Notes: generated by a model not told the origin, from the sequence alone. Counted from the stretch's first letter, positions 29,742 through 39,053 are shown. The stretch: 64,000 nucleotides of DNA from Devosia lacusdianchii (GCF_022429625.1 NZ_CP092483.1:2046001-2110000); one strand, 5' to 3'. Numbers and translations are program-made.

Positions 29742-29836
29742 TCGCGCAGAGCCGGCTATGTCTGCTGCCTGATCGGCCCGCTCGACGCTCGTGGTGGACG
29801 CCACGGGCCGGCGAATAGATGTTTCTGAGGCCGAAA

Positions 29837-31207
29837 GTGACCGCTCGCGTACTGATCGTCGATGATATTCCCACCAATGTCAGGCTGCTCGAAGCGCGGC
29901 TGATTGCGGAATACTACGAGGTCGTCACCGCATCCTCAGGGGCCGAGGCACTGGCTATCTGCCATGCCTCCGATATCGACATCGTCCTCCTGGACGTGAT
30001 GATGCCCGAAATGGATGGCTTCGAGGTTTGCCAGCGGCTCAAGGCCGATCCCAGGACCCATCACGTGCCGGTGCTGATGGTCACGGCGCTGGACCAGCCG
30101 TCCGATCGCGTGCGGGGGCTCGAGGTTGGCGCTGACGATTTTCTGACCAAGCCCGTCGACGACATGCAGTTGATGGCCCGCGTCAAAAGCCTGGTGCGGC
30201 TTAAATCCCTAACCGACGAATTGCGCGCCCGAGCAATGACCGGGCAGCAGATCGCCATCGAAGACGCTTTGCGGGCGATGGACCGGATAACCACCAATGG
30301 CGGCTCCATTCTGCTTGTCGACAGCGATGAGCGCCACGCCGAGCGCATCAAGTCTTATCTTACGCCTGAGCACGACGTGGATATTCTGACCCAACCGTCC
30401 GATGCAGTGTTCCAAGTCACTGGCGCAAACTATGAATTGGCGCTGGTCACGATGTCACTGACCGACTTCGACCCATTGCGCGTCTGCTCGCAAATCCGGA
30501 CTCTCGACCATACCCGCAACCTGCCGATCATTCTGGTGGCCGATGAGAGCGACAAGCCCAGAGTGGTGCGGGCGCTCGATCTTGGCGTCAACGACTTCAT
30601 CATGCGCCCCGTAGAGCGCAATGAGCTTGCGGCGCGGGTGCGGACACAGGTCCGGCGGCAGCGTTATGCCCTCGAGCTCCGCCAAAGCGTAACAAATACT
30701 ATGGCCTTGGCCGTCACCGACGACATGACGGGCCTCTATAACCGCCGCTACTTCGACCGCCATCTGGGCGTGATGCTGAGCAAGGCACAGAGCCAGGAGC
30801 GCGATATGGCGCTGATGATCCTGGACATCGACCACTTCAAGGCCGTCAACGACACCTATGGCCACGACATTGGCGACGCGGTGCTCCGCGAGTTCGCGGC
30901 CCGCTTGAAGAGAAACATCCGCGGCGTTGATCTGGCTTGCAGATTCGGCGGCGAGGAATTCGTGGTGCTGATGCCCGATACCGACTACCGCCAGGCCGAG
31001 ATCGTGGCGGAGCGGGTGCGGCACTCGATTTCCGAGCGGACATTCGAGGTGAGTGCGGGTCGGCCGCTATCGGTGACGGTTTCCGCCGGCGTCGCGCTCA
31101 ACGAGACGGCTTCTGACACGCCGGAATCGCTGATCAAGCGAGCTGACGTGGCGCTCTATCGGGCCAAGCGCGAAGGCCGCAACCGGGTAGTTTTCGACGC
31201 CGCCTGA
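29837..31207 (+). CDS. pleD: Diguanylate cyclase response regulator PleD
   Basis: A 456-residue protein with two receiver domains (about 1-120 and 150-270) and a GGDEF diguanylate cyclase domain (about 290-456) that makes cyclic di-GMP. The active site reads CRFGGEEFVVLMP; the first receiver has the phosphoacceptor in VLLDVMMPEMDG, the second is degenerate, as in Caulobacter PleD where it serves dimerisation. An RxxD-type inhibitory site (RAKR/RGVD region) was not verified. An in-frame ATG at 29819 exists, but GTG 29837 has GAGG at 6-nt spacing and yields the conserved N-terminus MTARVLIVDD, so it is preferred. Confidence 0.95.
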   Translation: MTARVLIVDDIPTNVRLLEARLIAEYYEVVTASSGAEALAICHASDIDIVLLDVMMPEMDGFEVCQRLKADPRTHHVPVLMVTALDQPSDRVRGLEVGADDFLTKPVDDMQLMARVKSLVRLKSLTDELRARAMTGQQIAIEDALRAMDRITTNGGSILLVDSDERHAERIKSYLTPEHDVDILTQPSDAVFQVTGANYELALVTMSLTDFDPLRVCSQIRTLDHTRNLPIILVADESDKPRVVRALDLGVNDFIMRPVERNELAARVRTQVRRQRYALELRQSVTNTMALAVTDDMTGLYNRRYFDRHLGVMLSKAQSQERDMALMILDIDHFKAVNDTYGHDIGDAVLREFAARLKRNIRGVDLACRFGGEEFVVLMPDTDYRQAEIVAERVRHSISERTFEVSAGRPLSVTVSAGVALNETASDTPESLIKRADVALYRAKREGRNRVVFDAA

Positions 31208-31218
31208 GCTGCGCGCAA

Positions 31219-31247
31219 TTCGACCTATTAGGGTTATTCGTTATAAT
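31219..31247 (+). promoter_or_regulatory. Sigma-70-type promoter for the structured RNA
   Basis: A perfect -10 hexamer TATAAT (31242-31247) lies 17 bp after TTCGAC (31219-31224, a partial match to TTGACA). A transcript would start near 31254. No protein gene follows on the plus strand for several kilobases, so the promoter most likely serves the RNA described next. Confidence 0.6.
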
Positions 31248-31253
31248 TAACAA

Positions 31254-31571
31254 AGGTTTGCCCGGCTCCCTGTACGGGTATTCCTTGAGTTTTCAACAGC
31301 GGCGAGTAGGTTGCCCTCAACACCAGCGAGCCACCCGGACGGGCCGGCCGCTGAGGGTTCCCTACGGCTCTCTCAGGTCCGCCGCAACTCCTGAGTCCCG
31401 TGGGGCGGTTGGTCCGGACGCGGACAGAGTGGCCTCTTCGACATGCCGCTCCGGACCAGCCACTCATCACCGAATTGGGTAACGGACTGTTACCCTTTGA
31501 TGTAACCGACCCCATCCGGGCTCACGTCACAGGGCAACAAAAAACCCCGCATCGATGATGCGGGGTTTTTT
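31254..31571 (+). ncRNA. Candidate structured non-coding RNA, unidentified
   Basis: This 390-nt gap between pleD and rpmG has no coding frame with convincing codon use but dense secondary structure: a 12-bp stem GGTTGGTCCGGA (31407-31418) with TCCGGACCAGCC (31450-31461) enclosing GCGG...CCGC; a CTCAGG/CCTGAG hairpin (31372-31395); a bulged CAGCG/CGCTG-AGGG stem near 31317-31356; and GGGTAAC/GTTACCC (31477-31495) followed by TTTGATG. A strong terminator lies at 31539-31571. It lacks the hallmark motifs of RNase P RNA, SRP RNA and tmRNA, and its multi-hairpin form does not suit 6S RNA. The 3' end could be at about 31500 or 31571. Strand is set by the promoter. Confidence 0.5.
31539..31571. terminator. 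Bidirectional rho-independent terminator
   Basis: AAAAAACCCCGCATC and GATGCGGGGTTTTTT form a near-perfect stem flanked by A6 and T6, so it works in both directions. It ends rpmG transcription on the minus strand (27 nt after its stop) and can end the plus-strand RNA from 31254. Confidence 0.9.
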
Positions 31572-31597
31572 GATTCTCGGATCGAGCAGGCGCCAGA

Positions 31598-31765
31598 TTA
31601 CTTGATCTTGGCTTCCTTGAACTCGACATGCTTGCGCACAACCGGGTCGTACTTGTTGTACGAGAGCTTCTCGGTCTGGGTACGGGCGTTCTTCTTGGTG
31701 ACGTAGTAGTAGCCAGTATCAGCCGTCGACACGAGCTTGATCTTGACGGAAGCGGCTTTGGCCAT
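31598..31765 (-). CDS. rpmG: 50S ribosomal protein L33
   Basis: A 55-residue ribosomal protein of the large subunit, beginning [19 protein letters not shown] and containing [20 protein letters not shown] and a C-terminus [15 protein letters not shown]. It lacks the four Cys of the zinc-binding L33 form, so is the C-minus type. It is preceded by AAGGACTGACAA and followed by a strong terminator. In Hyphomicrobiales rpmG lies between pleD and rnr, as here. Confidence 0.95.
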   Translation of the reverse strand: MAKAASVKIKLVSTADTGYYYVTKKNARTQTEKLSYNKYDPVVRKHVEFKEAKIK

Positions 31766-31859
31766 TTGTCAGTCCTTACAAAACGAAAAGCGCCGCGGAT
31801 TCCCCGGCGCCGGAATTTGGGCGCAACCTACGGATTTACCGCCGATTGTCAAGAGTGGC

Positions 31860-32252
31860 TTAGTCCCGATTGGCCGGATCGAAGCCGTGCATGCGGTTAG
31901 CCCATTGCATGCCGACGATAGCGCCCTTGATCGAGGGCAGCATGGCGAGCGGCATGATCACCGCCAGCGGCACCATGGTGTAGAGATAGGTGACGGGGCT
32001 GACGTGCCACACCATCTCCATGTGCATCATGATCAGGATCAGGATGTGGCCGACAATGGTGATGGCGATATAGGGAGGCATGTCGTCGGCGCGGTGCAGG
32101 TTGAGCTGCTCACCACAGGCGTCGCAATGGTCGACGACCTTGAGATAGGCGCGGAACATCTTGCCCTGGCCGCAATGGGGGCACTTGCATAGCGTCCCGC
32201 GCCAGATTGCCTGCCCTACGCTGCGTTGCTCAAGACCCTGCGCGACCATCAT
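31860..32252 (-). CDS. DUF983 family membrane protein
   Basis: A 130-residue protein. A zinc-ribbon-like segment CKCPHCGQGKMF ... CDACGEQL (four Cys, residues about 22-47) is followed by two transmembrane helices (about 60-80 and 87-107), the layout of DUF983, an alphaproteobacterial family of unknown function, usually next to rnr. Two consecutive ATG codons (32252 and 32249) follow the AGAGGTGAT ribosome site; either may be used. The gene starts 1-4 nt after the rnr stop. Confidence 0.9.
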   Translation of the reverse strand: MMVAQGLEQRSVGQAIWRGTLCKCPHCGQGKMFRAYLKVVDHCDACGEQLNLHRADDMPPYIAITIVGHILILIMMHMEMVWHVSPVTYLYTMVPLAVIMPLAMLPSIKGAIVGMQWANRMHGFDPANRD

Positions 32253-32253
32253 A

Positions 32254-34539
32254 TCACCTCTTTCTCCGGCCCTTCGGACCGTAAGACTTAGATGGGCGCT
32301 TCTTCTCACGACGAACAGATGACGGATTGACGCGTGCGCCCTCGGACAGAAGCTCGAACCGCAGGGCGCCGGCGACCGGCGCAGCCTCCAGTAGCCGCAC
32401 AGTTACGCGATCGCCGAGCGCGAACTTCTCGCCGGTACGATCCCCGATCATCGCCTGCCGTTCCTCGACATAGCGATAATAGTCCTGGCCGAGCGAGGAG
32501 GCGGGAATGAATCCGTCGGCGCCGGTCTCGAGCAGTCGCACGAACAGCCCGGATCGGGTAACACCCGAGATACGGCCCTCGAAGCGGGCACCGATCTGTG
32601 CTGCGAGAAACTGCGCCAGCAGACGGTCGGCCGTCTCGCGCTCGGCCATCATGGCCCGGCGCTCCGTGGCCGAGATGTGCTGGGCGATGCCGGCAAGCCG
32701 GAGAGCCTCGTTCTCGCTGAGGCCGTCGTCACCGAGGCCCAGAGCCTTGATCAGCGCCCGATGGACGATGAGGTCGGCATAGCGGCGGATGGGCGAAGTG
32801 AAGTGCGCGTAGCGGTTGAGATTGAGGCCGAAATGGCCGAGATTCTCGTTGTCGTACACCGCCTGCGCCTGGCTGCGCAGCACCATCTCGCTGACCTGCT
32901 CGATATTGCCGGCCTTGCGCGCCTGCCCGAGAATGCCATTGAAGTCGCTGGCGCGGACGCTGTCCGACTTCTTGATCGAAATATCGAGCGAGCCCAGAAA
33001 GTCGCGCAGCGCCTGAAGCTTTTCCGACGAAGGCTCATCGTGCACGCGATAGAGCAGGGGCGACTGCTTCGCTTCCAGCGTCTCGGCTGCCGCCACGTTG
33101 GCAGCGATCATCATTTCCTCGATGAGGCGATGCGCATCGAGCCTTTCGGGGATGCGGATATCCTTGACCATGCCCTTGTCGTCGAGAACGATCTTGCGCT
33201 CGGGCAGGTCGAGATCGAGCGGCCCGCGCTGGTCGCGCGCCTTGGCCATGGCGTCATAGGCAGCGTAGAGCGGCCGCAGGATGGGTTCGAGGATCGGGCC
33301 GGTCTTGTCGTCTGCATTGCCATCGATCGCCGCCTGGGCCTGCTGGTAGCTCAGCTTGGCTGCCGAGCGCATCAGGATGCGATGGAAACTATGGCTGCGC
33401 TTCTTGCCGTCGGCGCCGAAGACCATGCGGACGGCTAGCGCTGCACGCGGCTCACCCTCCTTGAGCGAGCACAGCTCGTTGGAAATGCGCTCGGGCAGCA
33501 TGGGCACGACGCGGTCGGGGAAGTAGACCGAATTGCCGCGCAGATAGGCCTCGCGGTCGAGCGCCGTGCCCGGCCGCACGTAAGCGGCAACGTCGGCAAT
33601 GGCGACGGTGACGATATGGCCCTTGGGGTTGGCTGGGTCGGTATCGGGCTCGGCATAGACGGCGTCGTCGTGATCCTTGGCGTCGAACGGGTCGATCGTA
33701 ATCAGCGGCACGTCGCGCCAGTCCTCGCGGCCCTTGAGCACCGCCTCCCTGGCTTCGTCGGCCTCGCGGATGACGCTGGCGGGGAAGCGATACGGGATTT
33801 CGAGGTTGTGGATGGCAATGAGGCTGACGGCCCCTTCCGACATCGGATTGCCGATGACGGCGATGACCTTCGCGCGCGGGATCATCAGCCGGCCGGAAAG
33901 CTTGACTTCGACCTCGACGAGATCGCCGTCGGACGCGGTCAAAAGGTCGCCGAGCGGAATGCGCATTTCCTTGTTCTTGCGATCGACGGGGATCAGGCGC
34001 GCGCCGTCGTCGTCCATACGGACGATGCCGATCTGGCCGCGGCGCGGTTTGTCGAGGATCTTCATCGCCTTGGCGGTGTAGACCGGAATATCGGCTTCGC
34101 CGGCATCGATGCGCGCAAGGATGCGATCGCCGGGAGCGGGCACGACGCGAGCGTCGCGGCCCTGCAACACGGAAACGCGAGGCTTGTCGCCTTCTTCCTC
34201 GTTCCACTGCGCCGGGTAGGCGTGGAGATTATCCGGATCGGCGTCGCTGGGAATATCGAGCACAGTCACATGGGGCAGGGCGGCAGTGCGCCGCAGGGCC
34301 TTCCTTGTGCGCGTGATAACGCCTTCGCCTTCCAGCTCAGCGAGCATGGCCTTGAACGGTCGGCGCATGTCGCCCCTGATACCGAAGACCTTGGCAAGAT
34401 CGCGCTTGCCCTTGATGTCGGATTGTTGGGCGAGCGCCTCGAGAAGCTGTTCGCGGGTCGGAAGCTCATAAGCTGCGGGTTTCCGCGCGCGCTTCGGACC
34501 GGAGAGATTTTTGGGTTTGGTAATTGGTGGCTTGGCCAT
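32254..34539 (-). CDS. rnr: Ribonuclease R
   Basis: A 761-residue 3'-5' exoribonuclease of the RNB family that degrades structured RNA. Order: N-terminal winged-helix-like region, cold-shock domains, then the RNB catalytic domain with ITIDPFDAKDHDDAVYAE (the Asp cluster binding metal, about residues 280-297) and later HFTSPIRRYADLIVHR, then an S1 domain and a basic Lys/Arg tail. ATG at 34539 (MAKPPITKPKNLSG) is taken; the upstream frame to 34641 lies in the palindromic element. DUF983 follows immediately. Confidence 0.95.
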   Translation of the reverse strand: MAKPPITKPKNLSGPKRARKPAAYELPTREQLLEALAQQSDIKGKRDLAKVFGIRGDMRRPFKAMLAELEGEGVITRTRKALRRTAALPHVTVLDIPSDADPDNLHAYPAQWNEEEGDKPRVSVLQGRDARVVPAPGDRILARIDAGEADIPVYTAKAMKILDKPRRGQIGIVRMDDDGARLIPVDRKNKEMRIPLGDLLTASDGDLVEVEVKLSGRLMIPRAKVIAVIGNPMSEGAVSLIAIHNLEIPYRFPASVIREADEAREAVLKGREDWRDVPLITIDPFDAKDHDDAVYAEPDTDPANPKGHIVTVAIADVAAYVRPGTALDREAYLRGNSVYFPDRVVPMLPERISNELCSLKEGEPRAALAVRMVFGADGKKRSHSFHRILMRSAAKLSYQQAQAAIDGNADDKTGPILEPILRPLYAAYDAMAKARDQRGPLDLDLPERKIVLDDKGMVKDIRIPERLDAHRLIEEMMIAANVAAAETLEAKQSPLLYRVHDEPSSEKLQALRDFLGSLDISIKKSDSVRASDFNGILGQARKAGNIEQVSEMVLRSQAQAVYDNENLGHFGLNLNRYAHFTSPIRRYADLIVHRALIKALGLGDDGLSENEALRLAGIAQHISATERRAMMAERETADRLLAQFLAAQIGARFEGRISGVTRSGLFVRLLETGADGFIPASSLGQDYYRYVEERQAMIGDRTGEKFALGDRVTVRLLEAAPVAGALRFELLSEGARVNPSSVRREKKRPSKSYGPKGRRKR

Positions 34540-34635
34540 TGGGTCGTTTCTGAAAATGTATTGGATAGATAGGGCAATCCGGGGTGGATTGCCAATTTGG
34601 ATTGGGGGGGGAGATCGAATGGCCCACCCACCGCG

Positions 34636-34720
34636 CGTCACCCTCGGGCTTGCCCCGAGGGCTCTTCACTACCCGAACGTCCGAAAGTGTAACGCTCTCG
34701 GGTCAAGCCCGAGGGTGACG
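34636..34720. repeat. 85-bp palindromic element, copy 1
   Basis: The arms CGTCACCCTCGGGCTTG... and its inverse ...CAAGCCCGAGGGTGACG frame a central segment, and each arm holds its own small palindrome (CCCTCGGG...CCCGAGGG). A second copy, also exactly 85 bp, lies at 54748-54832; the first 35 bases differ at one position and the last 26 nearly agree, while the centre differs. It is in the divergent gap between rnr and the dipeptidase gene. This is the design of REP/BIME-type intergenic elements. Confidence 0.85.
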
Positions 34721-34742
34721 GGCGGTGGTGTGGGTCGGTGAT

Positions 34743-34761
34743 AAGGTGCTCCAAGCACCTT
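34743..34761. repeat. Short perfect inverted repeat before the dipeptidase gene
   Basis: AAGGTGCT and AGCACCTT form an 8-bp stem with a 3-nt loop, 20 nt before the start codon at 34782. No U tract follows, so it is not an obvious terminator; it could be an operator or affect translation of the dipeptidase mRNA. Confidence 0.35.
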
Positions 34762-34781
34762 CCGATTCTCCGGACCATCTC

Positions 34782-35825
34782 ATGACCATTCCCTTCTTCG
34801 ACGGCCATAACGACACCCTGTTGAAATTGCTGGAGGCCGATGGAGCCGATAAGGAGCGGCCGTTTATCGAGGGCATGCCGTCGGCGCAGCTTGATCTTCC
34901 GAGGGCAAAGGCGGCTGGCATGGCAGGCGGGTTCCTCGCGATGTTTCCGCCACCGCTGAAGACCGGTCTCGCCACCGTCGCAGGCGGCCCTGCGCTTAGC
35001 CCGAACCTGCCGCCGGAATTGGCTCTGGCCGATGCTCAGCTGGTTACCAATGGCATGGCGTCGATCCTGTTGCGGCTGGAGCGGGCGGGGGCCCTGGCGG
35101 TCTGTCGTAGTGCCAGCGACGTCCGGGCCGCTATTGACCGGCAGGTATTGGCAGCAATCTTCCATATCGAGGGCGCCGAGGCGATCGATACGGATTTCCG
35201 GTCGCTCGACGTGCTGTACGCCGCCGGGCTGCGCTCTATCGGCATCGTCTGGAGCCGCGCCAATGCCTTCGGCACCGGCGTACCCTTCCGCCACAATGTC
35301 GATCCGGATATCGGACCCGGCCTGACCGACGCGGGCAAGGAACTGGTCCGCGTCAGCAACCGCATGGGCATTATGCTCGATCTGTCGCATCTCAATGCGG
35401 CCGGTTTCCGTGACGTCGCTGCGATCAGCGACAAGCCTTTGGTTGCCACGCATTCCAATGTTCATGCCATCAGCCCGAGCTCGCGTAATCTGGTGGACTG
35501 GCAGCTTGCCGCCATCGCCGAGAGCAAGGGCGTGGTTGGCCTCAACTATGCGGTGGGGTTCCTGCAGCCCGACGGCGTGTTCCGCGCCGACACTCCGCTG
35601 GAGCTGATGGTTCGCCATGTTGATGCGCTGGTGGACGCCCTGGGCGAAGACGGCGTGGCGCTAGGGAGCGACTTTGACGGAGCGATGATCCCTGCAGTGA
35701 TGGGAGACGTCACCGGCGTGCCAAAATTGCTGCAGGCGCTGCTGGACAAGGGCTATGGGGAAGAGCTGGTGGGCAAGATTGCGCTGGGCAACTGGCTGCG
35801 AATGATCGAAACGACCATCGGCTAA
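34782..35825 (+). CDS. Membrane dipeptidase family protein (peptidase M19)
   Basis: A 347-residue zinc-dependent dipeptidase of the renal-dipeptidase family. The N-terminal metal pair is FDGHNDTL (HxD, residues 7-9), a bridging Glu in FHIEGAEAID (about 127-136), then the His of MLDLSHLNAAG and VATHSNVHAI, and DGVALGSDFDGA at the C-terminal side. No signal peptide or membrane segment, so cytoplasmic despite the family name. It stands alone on the plus strand between topA and rnr, genes that are neighbours in related genomes, so it looks like an insertion. Confidence 0.92.
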   Translation: MTIPFFDGHNDTLLKLLEADGADKERPFIEGMPSAQLDLPRAKAAGMAGGFLAMFPPPLKTGLATVAGGPALSPNLPPELALADAQLVTNGMASILLRLERAGALAVCRSASDVRAAIDRQVLAAIFHIEGAEAIDTDFRSLDVLYAAGLRSIGIVWSRANAFGTGVPFRHNVDPDIGPGLTDAGKELVRVSNRMGIMLDLSHLNAAGFRDVAAISDKPLVATHSNVHAISPSSRNLVDWQLAAIAESKGVVGLNYAVGFLQPDGVFRADTPLELMVRHVDALVDALGEDGVALGSDFDGAMIPAVMGDVTGVPKLLQALLDKGYGEELVGKIALGNWLRMIETTIG

Positions 35826-35974
35826 GGGGCAGCCGCCGGGCGCTGCGTAACCTGGCCTTTCCGGACACGCCAGAGAATGTGGAATTCGCCTATGAGAGCA
35901 TGCTGCCGACATTGGATGCGATCGCCCAATCGGACCCGAAGCCCAGGCTGCACCGGGTGACCCACCTCTACCGG

Positions 35975-36325
35975 CTATTCGTGGCCGAGGATGTTCACCA
36001 GGCGGCCGAAGGGATCGCGCACGTAGAAGCGGCGCACGCCCCACGGCTCGGTGGCCGGGCCGTATTCGACGGCAATCCCCGCCTGTCTCACCTTGGCGAG
36101 AACCTCGTCGAGATTGTCGACCTCGATCGACAGATCCGGCACGTCTGTGCCCGAACCGCCCTCCGAGGCAAAGCTGACTTGAGCCATGGCCTTGGCGTCG
36201 CTGGCGAAGGTCACGATCCAGCCGTGGTCCATGGCGACATCCATGCCGAGGATATCGCCATAGAATGACTTCGCATCAGCGGGGCGGGCGGTCTTGATGT
36301 TGGCCACGACGCGTTTGACGACCAT
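35975..36325 (-). CDS. VOC family protein (glyoxalase/bleomycin-resistance fold)
   Basis: A 116-residue single-domain vicinal-oxygen-chelate protein. ARPADAKSFYGDILGM at the N-terminus and RRFYVRDPFGRLVNILGH at the C-terminus are typical of the superfamily, which includes glyoxalases, dioxygenases and resistance proteins; the specific reaction cannot be told. It starts 18 nt after the topA stop and may be read from the topA transcript. The 149 nt between it and the dipeptidase gene show nothing recognisable. Confidence 0.87.
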   Translation of the reverse strand: MVVKRVVANIKTARPADAKSFYGDILGMDVAMDHGWIVTFASDAKAMAQVSFASEGGSGTDVPDLSIEVDNLDEVLAKVRQAGIAVEYGPATEPWGVRRFYVRDPFGRLVNILGHE

Positions 36326-36343
36326 GCAGATCTCCCGCCTTGC

Positions 36344-38962
36344 CTAGAACGGTACGTCTTCGGCCTTCACGGTCCTTTTCGGCGCGGCCTTCTTGGCGGC
36401 AGGCTTTTTGGCAGCAGTCTTTGCCGCCGGCTTCTTGGCTGCAGCCTTCTTCGCCGGAGACTTCTTGACCTTGGTGCCTGTTGCCTCGGCGCGGGCGGCG
36501 ATCCATTCGACCGCCTGTTCCAGCGTCACATCCTCCGGCTTGATATCCTTGGGAATAGTGGCGTTGACCTTGCCCTGGTTGACATAGGGGCCATAGCGGC
36601 CAGCCCGGACAGTGATGGGGCCGTTGTCGTGCTCGAAGGTCTGGATGGCAGCGACGGTAGCGCCACCGCCACGCTTGAAGCCGCCAGCGGCTTTCTGGGC
36701 GATGAGATCGACAGCGCGGTTGAGACCGACCTGCCAGACCTCCTCGACATCGGGCAGGTTGGCATATTTGCCATCATGCAGGACGAAGGGGCCATAGCGG
36801 CCGATGCCCGCGGATATGGGCAGCCCGGTCTCCGGATGCAAGCCCACTTCGCGCGGCAGCGACAGCAGCTTGAGCGCCGCCTCAAGCGTCAGCGATGCGG
36901 CCTCCCAGCCCTTGGGCAGGGACGAGCGCTTGGGCTCCTTGCCCTCGCCGAGCTGCACATAGGGGCCGAAACGGCCGGACTTGAGGTGAACCTCTTCGCC
37001 CGTTTCCGGATCGGTGCCGAGGACGCCGTCGCCGGCTGCGGCTTCCGAGGACTGGCCGGTGGCCGCATCGGAGAGCTGCATGGTGTGCTTGCACTCTGGG
37101 TAGTTGGAACAGCCGATGAAGGCACCGAACTTGCCCAGCTTCAGCGACAGCTGGCCAGTGCCGCAGGTGGGGCACTTGCGGGGATCGGAGCCGTCTTCCT
37201 TGGGCGGGAAGATGTGGCTGGCGAGCAGGTCATTGAGCGCGTCGAGCACTTCGGAGACGCGAAGATCCTTGATCTCTTCGGTAGCGCCAGTGAAATCCTT
37301 CCAGAAATCGCGCAGCACCTGCTTGTAATCAAGCACGCCGGCCGAAATCTCGTCGAGCTGTTCTTCGAGGCCAGCGGTGAAGCCGTATTCGACGTAGCGG
37401 GTGAAGAAGCTCTCGAGGAAGGCCGTGACGATGCGACCGCGATCCTCGGGATGCAGGGCCTTGCCTTCGAGGCGCACATAGTCGCGCTCGACCAGCGTGG
37501 TGACCGTCGTTGCATAGGTCGAGGGACGGCCGATACCGAGCTCTTCCATCTTCTTGATCAGGCTGGCTTCGGTATAGCGGGCCGGCGGCTGAGTGAAGTG
37601 CTGCTCGATATCGACCGACTGCAGGTCTGGCTTGTCGCCGACCGCCAGGGCCGGCAATTCGCGGCTGTCCTCGTCGTCCTCATCCTCGTCCGATTTGGCC
37701 TCGATGCCATAGAGAGTGAGGAAGCCCGGGAAGGTGACCACCGAACCAACAGCGCGCAGTTCGACGGCGCGGCCAGGGACGTTCACGAGGATATCCACCG
37801 TGGTACGATCGATCTCGGCCGAGCGCATTTGGCTGGCCAGGGTGCGGCGCCAGATCAGACCGTAGAGCTTCTGCTGATCGGCATCGATATGCAGGTCTTC
37901 CGGCTTTTTGAACATATCCGTCGGGCGGATGGCCTCGTGCGCCTCCTGGGCGTTCTTGGCTTTGCTCTGATAGATGCGCGCCTTTTCGGGCAGGTAGGCA
38001 TCACCGTAGATCTTGCCGATGGCGCTGCGGGCATTGGCAATACCCTCGGGCGACATCTGCACCGCGTCGGTACGCATATAGGTGATCACGCCATCTTCGT
38101 AGAGACGCTGGGCGATCTGCATGGTGCGAGACGGCGAAAAGCCGAGGCGCGACGAAGCGTCCTGCTGCAGGCTGGACGTGGTGAAGGGTGCGTAGGGATT
38201 GCGCTTGGTCGGCTTCTTTTCCACCGACGACACGTTGAAATTGCCCGCCTCGATGATCTTCTTCAACTCGGCAGCATTTTCGCCGGTCTTGATATCGAGC
38301 TTGTCGGTCTTCTTGCCGTCGACCGAATAGAGACGGGCCAGGAAAGACTTACCCTTCTGCGCCAGCTTGGCCTCGACGGACCAGTATTCATCGGCGCGGA
38401 ACTTCTCGATTTCGGCTTCGCGGTCACAGACGAGGCGCAACGTCACCGACTGCACGCGGCCAGCCGACCTGGAGCCGGGCAACTTGCGCCAGAGAATGGG
38501 GGAAAGTGTGAAGCCGACCAGATAGTCGAGCGCGCGGCGCGCCAGATAGGCATCGACCAGCGGCTCGTCGATCTGCCGTGACTTGGCCATGGCTTCCAGG
38601 ATCGCGTCCTTGGTGATCGAGTTGAACACCACGCGGCGCACCGGCAGGTCCTTCTTGATCGCCTTCTTCTTCCGCAGCACGTCGAGCACGTGCCAGGAAA
38701 TGGCTTCGCCTTCGCGGTCAGGGTCGGTCGCGAGGATCAATTCGTCGGCGTTTTTGACGGCGCGGGCGATGTCGGCAATGTGCTTGTTGGCCTTGGCGCC
38801 AACTTCCCACGACATGGCGAAGTCTTCTTCCGGCCGCACCGAACCGTCCTTGGCCGGCAAATCGCGGACGTGCCCGAAGCTGGCCAGGACTTCGAAATCC
38901 TTGCCCAGATACGAGCTGATCTTTTTGATCTTGGCCGGACTTTCGACGATGACGACCTTCAT
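36344..38962 (-). CDS. topA: DNA topoisomerase I
   Basis: An 872-residue type IA topoisomerase that relaxes negative supercoils. MKVVIVESPAKIKKISSYLG begins the Toprim domain (its DxD motif in ATDPDREGEAISWH), the active-site Tyr lies in VITYMRTDAVQMSPEG, and later a zinc finger (CPTCGTGQLSLKLG...CSNYPEC) and topoisomerase C-terminal repeats (FGPYVQLGEG, YGPFVLHDG, YGPYVNQG) follow. The tail is Lys/Ala/Pro-rich (KKSPAKKAAAKKPAAK), a DNA-binding tail common in this order. ATG 38962 is the conserved start; the frame upstream is open to 39085. Confidence 0.96.
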   Translation of the reverse strand: MKVVIVESPAKIKKISSYLGKDFEVLASFGHVRDLPAKDGSVRPEEDFAMSWEVGAKANKHIADIARAVKNADELILATDPDREGEAISWHVLDVLRKKKAIKKDLPVRRVVFNSITKDAILEAMAKSRQIDEPLVDAYLARRALDYLVGFTLSPILWRKLPGSRSAGRVQSVTLRLVCDREAEIEKFRADEYWSVEAKLAQKGKSFLARLYSVDGKKTDKLDIKTGENAAELKKIIEAGNFNVSSVEKKPTKRNPYAPFTTSSLQQDASSRLGFSPSRTMQIAQRLYEDGVITYMRTDAVQMSPEGIANARSAIGKIYGDAYLPEKARIYQSKAKNAQEAHEAIRPTDMFKKPEDLHIDADQQKLYGLIWRRTLASQMRSAEIDRTTVDILVNVPGRAVELRAVGSVVTFPGFLTLYGIEAKSDEDEDDEDSRELPALAVGDKPDLQSVDIEQHFTQPPARYTEASLIKKMEELGIGRPSTYATTVTTLVERDYVRLEGKALHPEDRGRIVTAFLESFFTRYVEYGFTAGLEEQLDEISAGVLDYKQVLRDFWKDFTGATEEIKDLRVSEVLDALNDLLASHIFPPKEDGSDPRKCPTCGTGQLSLKLGKFGAFIGCSNYPECKHTMQLSDAATGQSSEAAAGDGVLGTDPETGEEVHLKSGRFGPYVQLGEGKEPKRSSLPKGWEAASLTLEAALKLLSLPREVGLHPETGLPISAGIGRYGPFVLHDGKYANLPDVEEVWQVGLNRAVDLIAQKAAGGFKRGGGATVAAIQTFEHDNGPITVRAGRYGPYVNQGKVNATIPKDIKPEDVTLEQAVEWIAARAEATGTKVKKSPAKKAAAKKPAAKTAAKKPAAKKAAPKRTVKAEDVPF

Positions 38963-39053
38963 GGAGACCCGTTCCGCAACGCTTGGTAAGAAGTGGCGCA
39001 ACATGGTGAAGCCAACGGACGGTGTCAATGTAGGCAAAATGGCCCGAGCCGCA

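Noticed and set aside
31254..31571. The structured RNA as 6S RNA, RNase P RNA or SRP RNA.
   Set aside because: It has several separate hairpins, not the single rod with central bubble of 6S. The RNase P core (GAGGAAAGTCCGGGCTCC-like) and the SRP GGAAG loop are absent, and 6S normally lies near zapA in this order.
35879..36268. A plus-strand frame of 129 codons opposite the VOC gene.
   Set aside because: No ribosome site or family resemblance; the minus-strand VOC protein explains the sequence.
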